From assembly GCA_964598695.1 (NCBI GenBank), contig CAZRDB010000019.1, positions 1 to 40,367 of the forward strand: a stretch of 40,367 nt of DNA, read 5' to 3'. This DNA is from CAZRDB01 sp964598695. Lineage in GTDB: Bacteria > Armatimonadota > Zipacnadia > UBA1398. A program made the translations under genes and the position numbers. Positions 25,216-32,550 of the stretch are shown one piece after another; within the stretch, counting starts at the first letter, position 1; each line of letters starts with the position of its first letter. The notes under the pieces were generated by a model. The model saw only the letters and a program-made list of their open reading frames with translations, was not told the origin of the DNA and did no database searches.

Positions 25216-26730
25216 CTACCCCCGGAAGTGCCCCTCGAGCGCCGGCGGGAGCGCCCGATAGCGCTGGTAGAGCGGCTCGTAGGCGGCGCGGTCCGTCGAG
25301 GGCTCGTAGGCGCGCTCCACGGTCTGCACGCCCTGGGCCTCCTCGACACTCGCGAAGACCCCCGCGCCGGTGAACGCGAACATGGCGGCGCCCAGCACGG
25401 TCGCCTCCTTCTGGCGGAGGGTGATGACGGGCACGCCGCAGACATCGGCCCGGATCTGGTTCCACAGCTCGTTGCGGGAGCCGCCCCCCACGGCGCGGAT
25501 CGCCCGGACCCCGGCGGGCTCGAAGCGCCCCAACAGCTCGACGGCATGGCGGAGCTGGAAGGCGAGACCCTCGAGCCCGGCGCGGTAGACCTGGCCGCGC
25601 GTCGTGTGCAGGTCGAGGCCCAGGATGCCCCCGCCCGTGGCGTGGCGCTTCGTCGGCCCCGCGCCGCGCACGAACGAAGGCAGGAGGGTTACCTCACCAC
25701 TGCCCGGCCGGAGCCCACGCGCCTCCTCGACCATCAGGCCGTAGGCCGCCGAGCGCTCCGTGACCTCGCCGTAGAACCGGTCGCGGATCCACTCCAGCGT
25801 CCCGGATCCCATCATCAGGAACTGCGGGTTCGTGAGACCGGCCACGGCGTCCAGCTCGATCTGGATCCCCGCCTCGTGTACCTCGCGCGTCAGCGGGGGC
25901 GCGGCCGTGCGCGTCGCGAGGATCTCCCACGTGCCGGAGCTGAGGACCGCCTCGCCCGGTCGGGCGCCGCTGCCCGCAATCGCGAACTGGGTGTCGTGGC
26001 CGGCCGCGACGACGGGGAGCCCCGCGGGGAGGCCGAACGCCTCGGCCGCCGTGGCCGTGAGCGGGCCGATCACGGCGCCGGGCTCGACCCAGCGCGGGAA
26101 GAGGGCGGGGGAGACGCCGGCGAGCGAGAGCATGCGCTCCGTCCAGGTGCGCGCGGCGAGGTCGGTGGCCATCGTGGTGCCGGCGGCCGTGGCGTCGATC
26201 GTCAGCTCGCCGGTGAGCCGGTGCGAGATGAGCCCGGGCATCATCGTGAACGACGCCGCGTCGTCGAGGCACTCCGGCCTGTGGCGGCGGAGCCAGATGA
26301 GCTTGAGGATCGTGTTGAAGTTGAAGATCTGGTAGCCGGTGAGCGCGAACGCCTCGTACGGGTCGCAGACCTCCTCGGCGAAACCATCGGCCAGTGGGTT
26401 CGTGCGGTCACACTGCCACGAGATGACGGGATGGAGCAGGTTCCCGGCCGCGTCGAGCACCGTGCCGTCGGCGCCCCAGGTCGTCACGGTGAGCGCGCGC
26501 AGGTCGGCCGTCTCGGCTCCGAGCCGCTCGACCACCTCGCGGCAGGCCGAGGCGAGGTCGCGCATCAGCCCGTCGAGGTCGAAGGTGAACCAGCCGTCGG
26601 GGCCGCTCGGGTCGGGCGTGGGCGCGCTGGGGCGCGAGGCCGAGGCGCGCACCGCACCGCCGGCCGTGACGGCGATGACGGTCAGGTTGGTCGAGCCACA
26701 GTCGAACACGATCGCGAGCGGTTCCGCCAT
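25216..26730 (-). CDS. fucK: FGGY-family kinase, L-fuculokinase-like
   Basis: The 504-residue product aligns by eye over its length with E. coli L-fuculokinase. Shared blocks include LAIVFDCGSTNLTVIAV, VTTWGADGTVLDAAGNLLHPVISWQC, FNFNTILKLIWL, ISHRLTGE, VVAAGHDTQFAIAGSGA, VLSSGTWEIL, TTRGQVYRAGLEGLAFQL and VGGGSRNELWNQIRADV. It would phosphorylate L-fuculose to L-fuculose-1-phosphate in the cytoplasm. Related substrates such as L-rhamnulose or D-ribulose cannot be excluded. It lies 27 bases after a PfkB kinase and downstream of a DUF4091 hydrolase gene. The isomerase and aldolase needed for a full fucose pathway are not in the window. Confidence 0.8.
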   Translation of the reverse strand: MAEPLAIVFDCGSTNLTVIAVTAGGAVRASASRPSAPTPDPSGPDGWFTFDLDGLMRDLASACREVVERLGAETADLRALTVTTWGADGTVLDAAGNLLHPVISWQCDRTNPLADGFAEEVCDPYEAFALTGYQIFNFNTILKLIWLRRHRPECLDDAASFTMMPGLISHRLTGELTIDATAAGTTMATDLAARTWTERMLSLAGVSPALFPRWVEPGAVIGPLTATAAEAFGLPAGLPVVAAGHDTQFAIAGSGARPGEAVLSSGTWEILATRTAAPPLTREVHEAGIQIELDAVAGLTNPQFLMMGSGTLEWIRDRFYGEVTERSAAYGLMVEEARGLRPGSGEVTLLPSFVRGAGPTKRHATGGGILGLDLHTTRGQVYRAGLEGLAFQLRHAVELLGRFEPAGVRAIRAVGGGSRNELWNQIRADVCGVPVITLRQKEATVLGAAMFAFTGAGVFASVEEAQGVQTVERAYEPSTDRAAYEPLYQRYRALPPALEGHFRG

Positions 26731-26757
26731 CTCGATCTCACCTCTCGGGTTCTCCCG

Positions 26758-27696
26758 CTACGGCTCGCAGGGCTCGACGCGCACCTGGGCGCGGAGCTGG
26801 GCGACCCTCTCGGGTTCGACGAAGCCCGGCCCGAAGACCTCCACGTTGGCCGCGCCGCAGGCGACCGCGAGCTGCAGTCGCTCCGCGAGCGCGCGGCCCT
26901 CGATCCAGCCGGCGAGGTAGCCCGCGAGGAAGGCGTCGCCCGAGCCCACCGCGCTCACAACGTGGAGCCCACATGCGAGCGTCGCGTGGAGCGCCCGATC
27001 GGCCTCCACCGCGAGGGCGCCGCTCTCGCCCAGGGTCACGAGCACCAGGCCGGCGCCGAGAGCCACGACCTCACGCGCCGCGGCGATGGCGCCGGGGAGG
27101 TCGTCCACACCGCGGCCCGCGATGGTCGCCAGTTCGGCCTGGTTCGGCTTGAGGACGTCGGCGCCCGCCGCGTAGCTGCCGAGCAGCCACTGCCGGTTCG
27201 TATCGAGCAGCACGGGGATCCCCCGGCGCCTGGCGAGCGCGACCATTCGGGCGTAGATGTCCTCGGGCGCGCCGGGCGGCGCCGAGCCACCGATCGCGCA
27301 CCACTGCGCGGTCTCCAGCTCGCGCTCGTAGGTGGCGAGCATCCGCTCGGCCTCCTCCGAGCCGATCGAAGGGCCGAGTTCGTTGACCTCGGTGTGGGCG
27401 CCGGCGGCGGAATCGAGCAGCGTCGTCGCGAGGCGCGACTCGCCCTGGATGGCGACGAGGTTGCAGGCGAGCCCCTCGGCCTCCAGCTCCCGGCGCATGT
27501 AGTCACCCGCGGAGCCGCCGGCGAAGCCGAGGACGCGCGCTTCGTGGCCCAGCCGGCGCAGCACGCGAGCGAGGTTGATCCCCTTGCCCCCGACGCAGCT
27601 GCGCACGCGGGCGGGACGGTACACGCCATGCAGCGAGAAGCCGGGCACCTCGTAGATCTTGTCGGGTCCCCCGTTGAGACAGACGGCGAGTACGAT
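26758..27696 (-). CDS. PfkB kinase, 1-phosphofructokinase/tagatose-6-phosphate kinase group
   Basis: The 312-residue product has the LacC/FruK pattern: IVLAVCLNGGPDKIYEVPGF at the N-terminus, VGGKGINLARVLRRLG, DVLKPNQAELATIAGR and VSAVGSGDAFLAGYLAGW with the catalytic Asp. It would phosphorylate a sugar phosphate such as fructose-1-phosphate or tagatose-6-phosphate. No ATG, GTG or TTG can start the first strand: an in-frame TGA lies two codons upstream of ATC 27696, and the next GTG (27648) would delete that strand. ATC 27696 aligns with the family's usual Met and has AGGAGG eight bases upstream, so I propose AUC initiation. A sequencing error is the alternative. The gene lies between the DUF4091 and FGGY genes. 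Confidence 0.78.
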   Translation of the reverse strand: MVLAVCLNGGPDKIYEVPGFSLHGVYRPARVRSCVGGKGINLARVLRRLGHEARVLGFAGGSAGDYMRRELEAEGLACNLVAIQGESRLATTLLDSAAGAHTEVNELGPSIGSEEAERMLATYERELETAQWCAIGGSAPPGAPEDIYARMVALARRRGIPVLLDTNRQWLLGSYAAGADVLKPNQAELATIAGRGVDDLPGAIAAAREVVALGAGLVLVTLGESGALAVEADRALHATLACGLHVVSAVGSGDAFLAGYLAGWIEGRALAERLQLAVACGAANVEVFGPGFVEPERVAQLRAQVRVEPCEP

Positions 27697-27729
27697 AGGT
27701 CAGCCCTCCTCCGGCCGCGTGGCGACCGG

Positions 27730-30700
27730 TCAGTTCCCGAGTTCCCGCGCCAGCTCGACGATCGCTTCGGCCACGCGCCGGCGCTGCTCGTAGACCGGCG
27801 TCGAGTCGACGGTGTAGCGCGTCGCACTCTCGGTGATCTCGGCGGGGACGGTGAGGAGCCTCTCGTAGGGCTCGAGCATCTTCTCCGGCATCCCGTCCCG
27901 GCGGGCTTGCACGATCAGGTCGCGCAGTGTGGCGAGGTACTCGTAGTCCTCGATCCCCTCGCGCAGCATCTCCCATCGGATCGAGTTGACCGGCCCCTCG
28001 AGGTACTTCGTGGTCGTGTCGGAGGGGTCGCGGTTGGGTGGGTAGAGGAAGCGGCCATCGCCGTTGCCCCAGTGCTGGACCTGGCCCGGCGTGAGGCCGT
28101 AGCCCGAGACGTAGCTCATGGGGTCGCTCCACGGGTTCTGCGGGGTGTCCGGGAACGCGGCGCCGGAGGTCCAGTAGTTGGAGGCCCAGACAAGGATCCC
28201 GGTGATCCCGTTGCCGAAGCTCTGCCAGAGCCAGACCCGGAGGTCGGTCGCGGGGTGGTCGATGAACAGCGTGCACCACGGCGCCTTCGGCCCGGTGCAG
28301 ACATACCACCAGAAGCGCTCCCCCTCGGCCATCCGCGGCTCGGCCTGCTCCTTGCGGAACTCGTTCGAGATCGGGCACCAGATGTCGACCGAGCCGAACA
28401 ACTCCTCCTCCGGCTGCTCGGTGAGCATCCGCGCGACGCCGGGGGCGTGGCGGTGGATCGTCGCCATCCCCTCGCGGACGAAGTCGTAGTCCTTGGGCTC
28501 CGGCTCGTCGAACCAGTAGACGTACGCCTTGTCGAGCCAGCCCTTCTCGCGCAGATGGGCCTCGACCTGGCCGAGGTAGTCGCGCATGGCTGCCTCGTAC
28601 TCGGGCGTTCCGGCGCGGTGGCCGGCGATCTCGCCCGGAGTGCGCGAGAAGAACGTGCCGCTGCCGAGGCCCTGGACGTTCAGGGCGAAGACGGGCATCC
28701 CCATCTCGTCGAGGCAGCGCGTGGCGGCCTTGTCGAACTCCGTCCAGTCGATCGTCGCTTTCGGCGACGCGGGGCCGGCCTCGAAGCCGGCGTCCTCCAC
28801 CAGGTTCGGGCCGCCGGGCTCGCCGAGGAAGACATCGTCGATGTGGATCGAGCCCATGCGGCCGCCCGTCTCCGACCACAACACGGGGCGGAACAGGAGG
28901 CTCACCCGCGTCGCTCCCTCGCGGAGACGGCCGGGCTCGATCGTCAGCTCGTGCCGCTTCCACTCCGTGCTTCCCTCGCAGGCGATGTCGACGTTGCAGC
29001 CGGGCATCCAGGCGCCGTCGGCGTCGTAGCTTCTCACCGTGACGAGGAAGGCCTGGCCCTCGACCGGGGTCCGGGCCGCGAACCGTACCGCGAGCGGCTG
29101 CGCGCGATCGACGGCGTGTGTGTCGCTCGTCTCGAGGCCCGGATCGCTGGTCTCCTGGTCGTCAACGACCAGCGCCGACGCCTTCCCCTCCGCGGCGTCC
29201 CGCGTGTCGAGCGTGAAGCCGTTCCAGCTCCGGCCCTCGAACCGCAAATGGTAGGGGTGGCGGCCCATGGGGTCGTACGGCGAGATCCGGTGCTCGGCGA
29301 AGTTGCGCAGGTACAGCTCCCAGACCGCCTCGCGCTCCTCGGAGGTCATCAGGTTGTGGTAGCGGTCGATGCTGAAGGCATCGAGGCCGAGCGTGGCCGA
29401 GACGTGAGGCTTCTCGGGCAGATCGAAGCCGAACGCCTCGAGCCGTACGGGGACGCGCAGCGGGGCGGAGCCCTCAGGGAGCAGACGGACCTCGCCGGCG
29501 TAGGTCCCGGGAGCGGTGCCGCGCGGGACGAACACGCGGATCCACAGGGGCGTGTTGACGTCGGGCGTGAGCCGGATCGGCTCCGTGACGGGGGGGAGGG
29601 GATCGGGCCACATGCCGCTGCACCCGGTCGGATCGGTCGGCGTCTTGACCTCGACGTACCCCACCTGCTCGACGGAGATCCCCGAGGACGGGATCCGGGC
29701 CCCGTCGGGGCCGACGAGGTCGGTCACCTGGACGTCGACCGGTCCGGCCAGCTCGGACGAGGGGTTCAGCACGAGCTGGAAAGGCTCATACTCCCCGCCG
29801 GCCGCGGCAAGTCGGATGCCCTCGGGCGGCGCCTCGACGGAGGGGAGGGGACGGTCCCGCGCGATCTTGCGCGTCGCGTCGCACCACCACAGCCTGAGCG
29901 GCCCCTCGGAGGGCAGCGCCTCCCCGTAGTCGCTGAGCGAGAGCACCGTGACGGGGACGAAGCCGGTCGCCCGGTAGGCGACGTCCTGCCCGCAGCTGGC
30001 CTCGAGCCGGAGTTCCGTGAGCCCCACTCGGTCGGCCGCGAAGGGGAGCGGCACCGAGGCGGCCTCGTTCCGCTTGAGCCGTACCGTCTTGCTGCAGGGC
30101 TCGGCGCCGTCGAGCCGGGCCGTGATCGTCCAGTCGCTGTCGTGGACGATGTTGCTGCGCAGCTCGAGCCGGACCCCGGCGGGCAGCAGCTCGCTGAGCG
30201 CGACATCGGCGGTCGGGGTCGGCCGCTCCTCGGCCAGGTACAGCGTTCGCCCGGTCGCGCTGCCCATGTCGCGGTCGAGCCGCGCGCGGTAGCCGTACCC
30301 GTGGATCTGCAGGTTGGCGCCCGGGCTTCCCGAGAGTCGGACGAGGAGACGCTCGGCCGGCAGAAGCGTCGCCGGCGCCTCCCACTCTCCCGAGCCGACG
30401 GCCTCGAGTCGGCCGATCTCCGTCCAGTGGTCGCCCTCGCGCGAGACCTCGACGCGGAGTGAGCCCGCACGGTGGTAGCCGACGGTGACGGCGACGCTGG
30501 CCGCGACCTGCCCGGTCCCGAGCCGGTGCTCGTAGACGACCTCGCTGCCCTCGTAGACCCACCACCGGTTGCTGTTGTAGGTCGTCCGGGCGCTGCGGAG
30601 AGGGCGGGCGTCGTTGGCGCCCTCGCTCTGGAAGGGCGCGCGGAACTCGTAGACCTCGCCGTGGAGCGTCTCGCCCTCGCCGAGGCCCGAGGGGTCGCAG

Positions 30701-31152
30701 ACGACGGCCGCGACGGGCGTCACCTCGACGTCGTCGAAGTAGCAGGTCCCCTTGACCTCCCACAGGCCGAGGTGGAACGGCGAGACCGGCCCGGCGTTGT
30801 CAGGGATCCGGCAGACCGAGGAGAAGCGCTCCCACTGGGCGGGGAGGCCGTAGTCGCGGTTGACGGAGTCCGGTCCGGAGGTGATCGAGCCGCCGGTGCC
30901 CTCGGCCCGCGCCCAGAAGGTCACGCGGTAGGTGCGTCCGGGCTCGAGGGGCAGATTGGTGCGCCAGGTCCCGGCCGTCGGGCCGTCGCCCGTGGCGGCG
31001 ATGCACTTGCCGCCGAGGCGGCCGCCCTCGACGATCGCGCAGGCGCCGGTCGCGCTCCACTCGGCCGGCGGGGTGTCTCCCCATCCCTCGAAGCCCTCGC
31101 GGAGCAGCGAGGCCGGCTGGCCGATGCTCAGTGCCAACAGCAGGGTCCACAT
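27730..31152 (-). CDS. DUF4091 / GH123-like multidomain hydrolase
   Basis: The 1140-residue product has a short signal peptide (MWTLLLALSIGQPAS) and carbohydrate-binding-like beta-sandwiches in its N-terminal half; one resembles a CBM4-type fold with WRTNLPLEPGRTYRVTFWARAEG. A DUF4091-type catalytic region lies in the second half, interrupted by another jelly roll (about residues 700-800). The barrel carries YVYWFDEPEPKDY, where D882 and E883 fit the adjacent acidic pair used by GH123-type enzymes with N-acetyl-sugar substrates. Late motifs REGIEDYEYLATL are typical of DUF4091. It is probably secreted. ATG 31152 has GAGAGGTG upstream. It is the first gene of the operon with the two kinases and is divergent from the UroD-family gene. 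The substrate is unknown. Confidence 0.82.
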   Translation of the reverse strand: MWTLLLALSIGQPASLLREGFEGWGDTPPAEWSATGACAIVEGGRLGGKCIAATGDGPTAGTWRTNLPLEPGRTYRVTFWARAEGTGGSITSGPDSVNRDYGLPAQWERFSSVCRIPDNAGPVSPFHLGLWEVKGTCYFDDVEVTPVAAVVCDPSGLGEGETLHGEVYEFRAPFQSEGANDARPLRSARTTYNSNRWWVYEGSEVVYEHRLGTGQVAASVAVTVGYHRAGSLRVEVSREGDHWTEIGRLEAVGSGEWEAPATLLPAERLLVRLSGSPGANLQIHGYGYRARLDRDMGSATGRTLYLAEERPTPTADVALSELLPAGVRLELRSNIVHDSDWTITARLDGAEPCSKTVRLKRNEAASVPLPFAADRVGLTELRLEASCGQDVAYRATGFVPVTVLSLSDYGEALPSEGPLRLWWCDATRKIARDRPLPSVEAPPEGIRLAAAGGEYEPFQLVLNPSSELAGPVDVQVTDLVGPDGARIPSSGISVEQVGYVEVKTPTDPTGCSGMWPDPLPPVTEPIRLTPDVNTPLWIRVFVPRGTAPGTYAGEVRLLPEGSAPLRVPVRLEAFGFDLPEKPHVSATLGLDAFSIDRYHNLMTSEEREAVWELYLRNFAEHRISPYDPMGRHPYHLRFEGRSWNGFTLDTRDAAEGKASALVVDDQETSDPGLETSDTHAVDRAQPLAVRFAARTPVEGQAFLVTVRSYDADGAWMPGCNVDIACEGSTEWKRHELTIEPGRLREGATRVSLLFRPVLWSETGGRMGSIHIDDVFLGEPGGPNLVEDAGFEAGPASPKATIDWTEFDKAATRCLDEMGMPVFALNVQGLGSGTFFSRTPGEIAGHRAGTPEYEAAMRDYLGQVEAHLREKGWLDKAYVYWFDEPEPKDYDFVREGMATIHRHAPGVARMLTEQPEEELFGSVDIWCPISNEFRKEQAEPRMAEGERFWWYVCTGPKAPWCTLFIDHPATDLRVWLWQSFGNGITGILVWASNYWTSGAAFPDTPQNPWSDPMSYVSGYGLTPGQVQHWGNGDGRFLYPPNRDPSDTTTKYLEGPVNSIRWEMLREGIEDYEYLATLRDLIVQARRDGMPEKMLEPYERLLTVPAEITESATRYTVDSTPVYEQRRRVAEAIVELARELGN

Positions 31153-31215
31153 GCGACTACACCTCTCGTGGTTCGGAGTTCCGTCGAGGGGGAGGGTTCG
31201 GTCGCATCGCGTGGC

Positions 31216-31239
31216 TTCCCTCGTCCCGGTCGGAGGGAA
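31216..31239. promoter_or_regulatory. Inverted repeat in the DUF4091/UroD divergent region
   Basis: TTCCCTC and GAGGGAA (7-bp perfect arms, 10-base spacer) sit in the 139-base gap between two divergent genes. A dimeric regulator could control both directions from here. I see no convincing -35/-10 pair around it. Confidence 0.4.
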
Positions 31240-31291
31240 CCGTCGCGGCCCGGCGAAGCTGCGTCGAACATCCGAACCGGAGGACCACGCG

Positions 31292-32284
31292 ATGACCCCG
31301 AGAGAAGCGATGATCCGCGCCCTGCGCCGCCAGCCGCCCGAGGGCCTGGTTCCCCACCTCGAGCTGGAGTACCAGCTCACCGCGACGGAGTTCGGCCAGG
31401 CCGCGGTCGGGTGGGATGCCCTCAAGGAGCTGTCCGGCAGCGCACGGGATGATCTCCTGAAGCGCAACGCCGAGCTGTGGGTCCGCGTGGCCGAGCGCTT
31501 CCGCTGGAACGTGATCACCGGGACGCACTGGCTGCCGCTCGACGACCAGTGCCGCACCTTCGAGCTGATCCGCGAACTCGCCGGCGACACCTACATGCTC
31601 TCGGCCTTCCTCGACCCGACCCACGCGATCCCCTCCGGCACGAACATGATGGAGCACGTGCTCCACCTCGCCGACCACGCCGAGGAGACCAAGGAGGCGA
31701 GCCACCGGGCCGTGGAGAGCCAGCTCGCGGCCGCGCGCACGCTACGCGACGCCGGGGCCGAGATCGTCTTCATGTGCGCCGACTACTGCTTCAACGAGGG
31801 GCCGTTCCTCTCGCCCCCGATGTTCGCCGAGTTCGTGACCCCGTTCCTGACCGACTTCGTGACCGGCTTGCACGAGCTGGGCATGTTCACCGTCAAGCAC
31901 ACCGACGGCGACATCCTGCCGATCCTCGACCAGCTCGTCGGCTCGGGGACCGATGCGCTCCACTCCCTCGACCCCATGGCCGGGGTGGACGTGCGCCGTC
32001 TCGCCGCCGAGGTCGGCGACCGCGTCTGCCTGATCGGCAACGTCGACTGCAGCTACCTCCAGGAGGGGAGGGAGGAGCTGATCCGCGCGTCGACGCTGTA
32101 CGCGCTCGAGTACGGTGGCGTCGACCGCGGCGGCTACGTCCTCGCTTCGTCGAACTGCATCTTCGCCGGCGTGCCGCAGGCGAGCTACGACACGATGCTC
32201 GCCATCCGTGAGGAGTACGGTCGCCCCGGGGTGAGGCGCCCCGTCGAGCACCTCGCCCCCCCGAAGCGGATGGGGGAGCGGTAG
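31292..32284 (+). CDS. Uroporphyrinogen decarboxylase-family protein (probable methyltransferase-like member)
   Basis: The 330-residue product has the UroD/MtaA TIM-barrel pattern: EYVTPFLTDF-like helix (FAEFVTPFLTDFVTGLHELGMFTVKHTDGDILPILDQLVGSG), ALHSLDPMAGVDV, RVCLIGNVDC, GGYVLASSNCIFAGVP and a final YDTMLAIREEYG. It lacks the N-terminal arginine-rich motif of true HemE, so it is probably one of the many UroD-like proteins related to corrinoid methyltransferases rather than a haem enzyme. Start ATG 31292 has GGAGG eight bases upstream. It is divergent from the DUF4091 operon. UroD-like genes are often found with carbohydrate genes in such genomes, but the reaction is unknown. Confidence 0.82.
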   Translation: MTPREAMIRALRRQPPEGLVPHLELEYQLTATEFGQAAVGWDALKELSGSARDDLLKRNAELWVRVAERFRWNVITGTHWLPLDDQCRTFELIRELAGDTYMLSAFLDPTHAIPSGTNMMEHVLHLADHAEETKEASHRAVESQLAAARTLRDAGAEIVFMCADYCFNEGPFLSPPMFAEFVTPFLTDFVTGLHELGMFTVKHTDGDILPILDQLVGSGTDALHSLDPMAGVDVRRLAAEVGDRVCLIGNVDCSYLQEGREELIRASTLYALEYGGVDRGGYVLASSNCIFAGVPQASYDTMLAIREEYGRPGVRRPVEHLAPPKRMGER

Positions 32285-32351
32285 CGCCGCCCCGCATCGC
32301 GCAGCCCTGGAGTCCGTTCTCTCCCGCTCGATGGTCCTCGTGCTGGCCCAA

Positions 32352-32412
32352 GGGATTGTGGGGCAGCGCCCGCGGGAGCGCAGCGACGCACGGGGCGCTG
32401 CCGCGCAATCCC
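32352..32412. repeat. Long two-part palindrome
   Basis: The outer arms GGGATTG (32352-32358) and CAATCCC (32406-32412) enclose the inner arms GGCAGCGCCC (32362-32371) and GGGCGCTGCC (32393-32402), with a loop of about 21 bases. It lies 67 bases after the UroD-family stop and may serve as a bidirectional terminator toward the convergent HD-GYP gene. It shares GATTG/CAATC outer arms with 13453-13498. Confidence 0.75.
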
Positions 32413-32422
32413 CTCGGGTGGT

Positions 32423-32441
32423 CCGGAGGGGGACCCTCCGG
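32423..32441. repeat. Palindrome with GGA loop
   Basis: CCGGAGGG-GGA-CCCTCCGG is a perfect 8-bp stem with a GGA triloop. It links the long palindrome to the tandem array and parallels the GAGGGC/GCCCTC palindrome in the region near 13515. Confidence 0.75.
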
Positions 32442-32442
32442 C

Positions 32443-32548
32443 GGGTGTGGGCGGAGCCCACGGTCTGCCGTTCGCGGGGCGGGTGTGGGCGGAGCCCACG
32501 GTCTGCCGTTCGCGGGACGGGTGTGGGCGGAGCCCACGGCCTGCCGGA
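32443..32548. repeat. Tandem repeat array, 38-base period, about 2.8 copies
   Basis: GGGTGTGGGCGGAGCCCACG begins at 32443, 32481 and 32519, each copy followed by GTCTGCCGTTCGCGGG-type sequence (the last is truncated and slightly altered). Each unit contains the hairpin GTGGGC-GGA-GCCCAC. The array ends right at the 3' end of the HD-GYP gene. Confidence 0.9.
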
Positions 32549-32550
32549 GG

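Noticed and set aside
25228..30462. Plus-strand reading frame of 1744 codons
   Set aside because: It is antisense to the FGGY, PfkB and DUF4091 genes, has Arg/Gly/Val-rich composition typical of GC-rich antisense frames, and shows no recognisable domain.
31292..32284. True uroporphyrinogen decarboxylase (hemE)
   Set aside because: The usual N-terminal arginine-rich active-site motif of HemE is absent, and the neighbours are carbohydrate genes.
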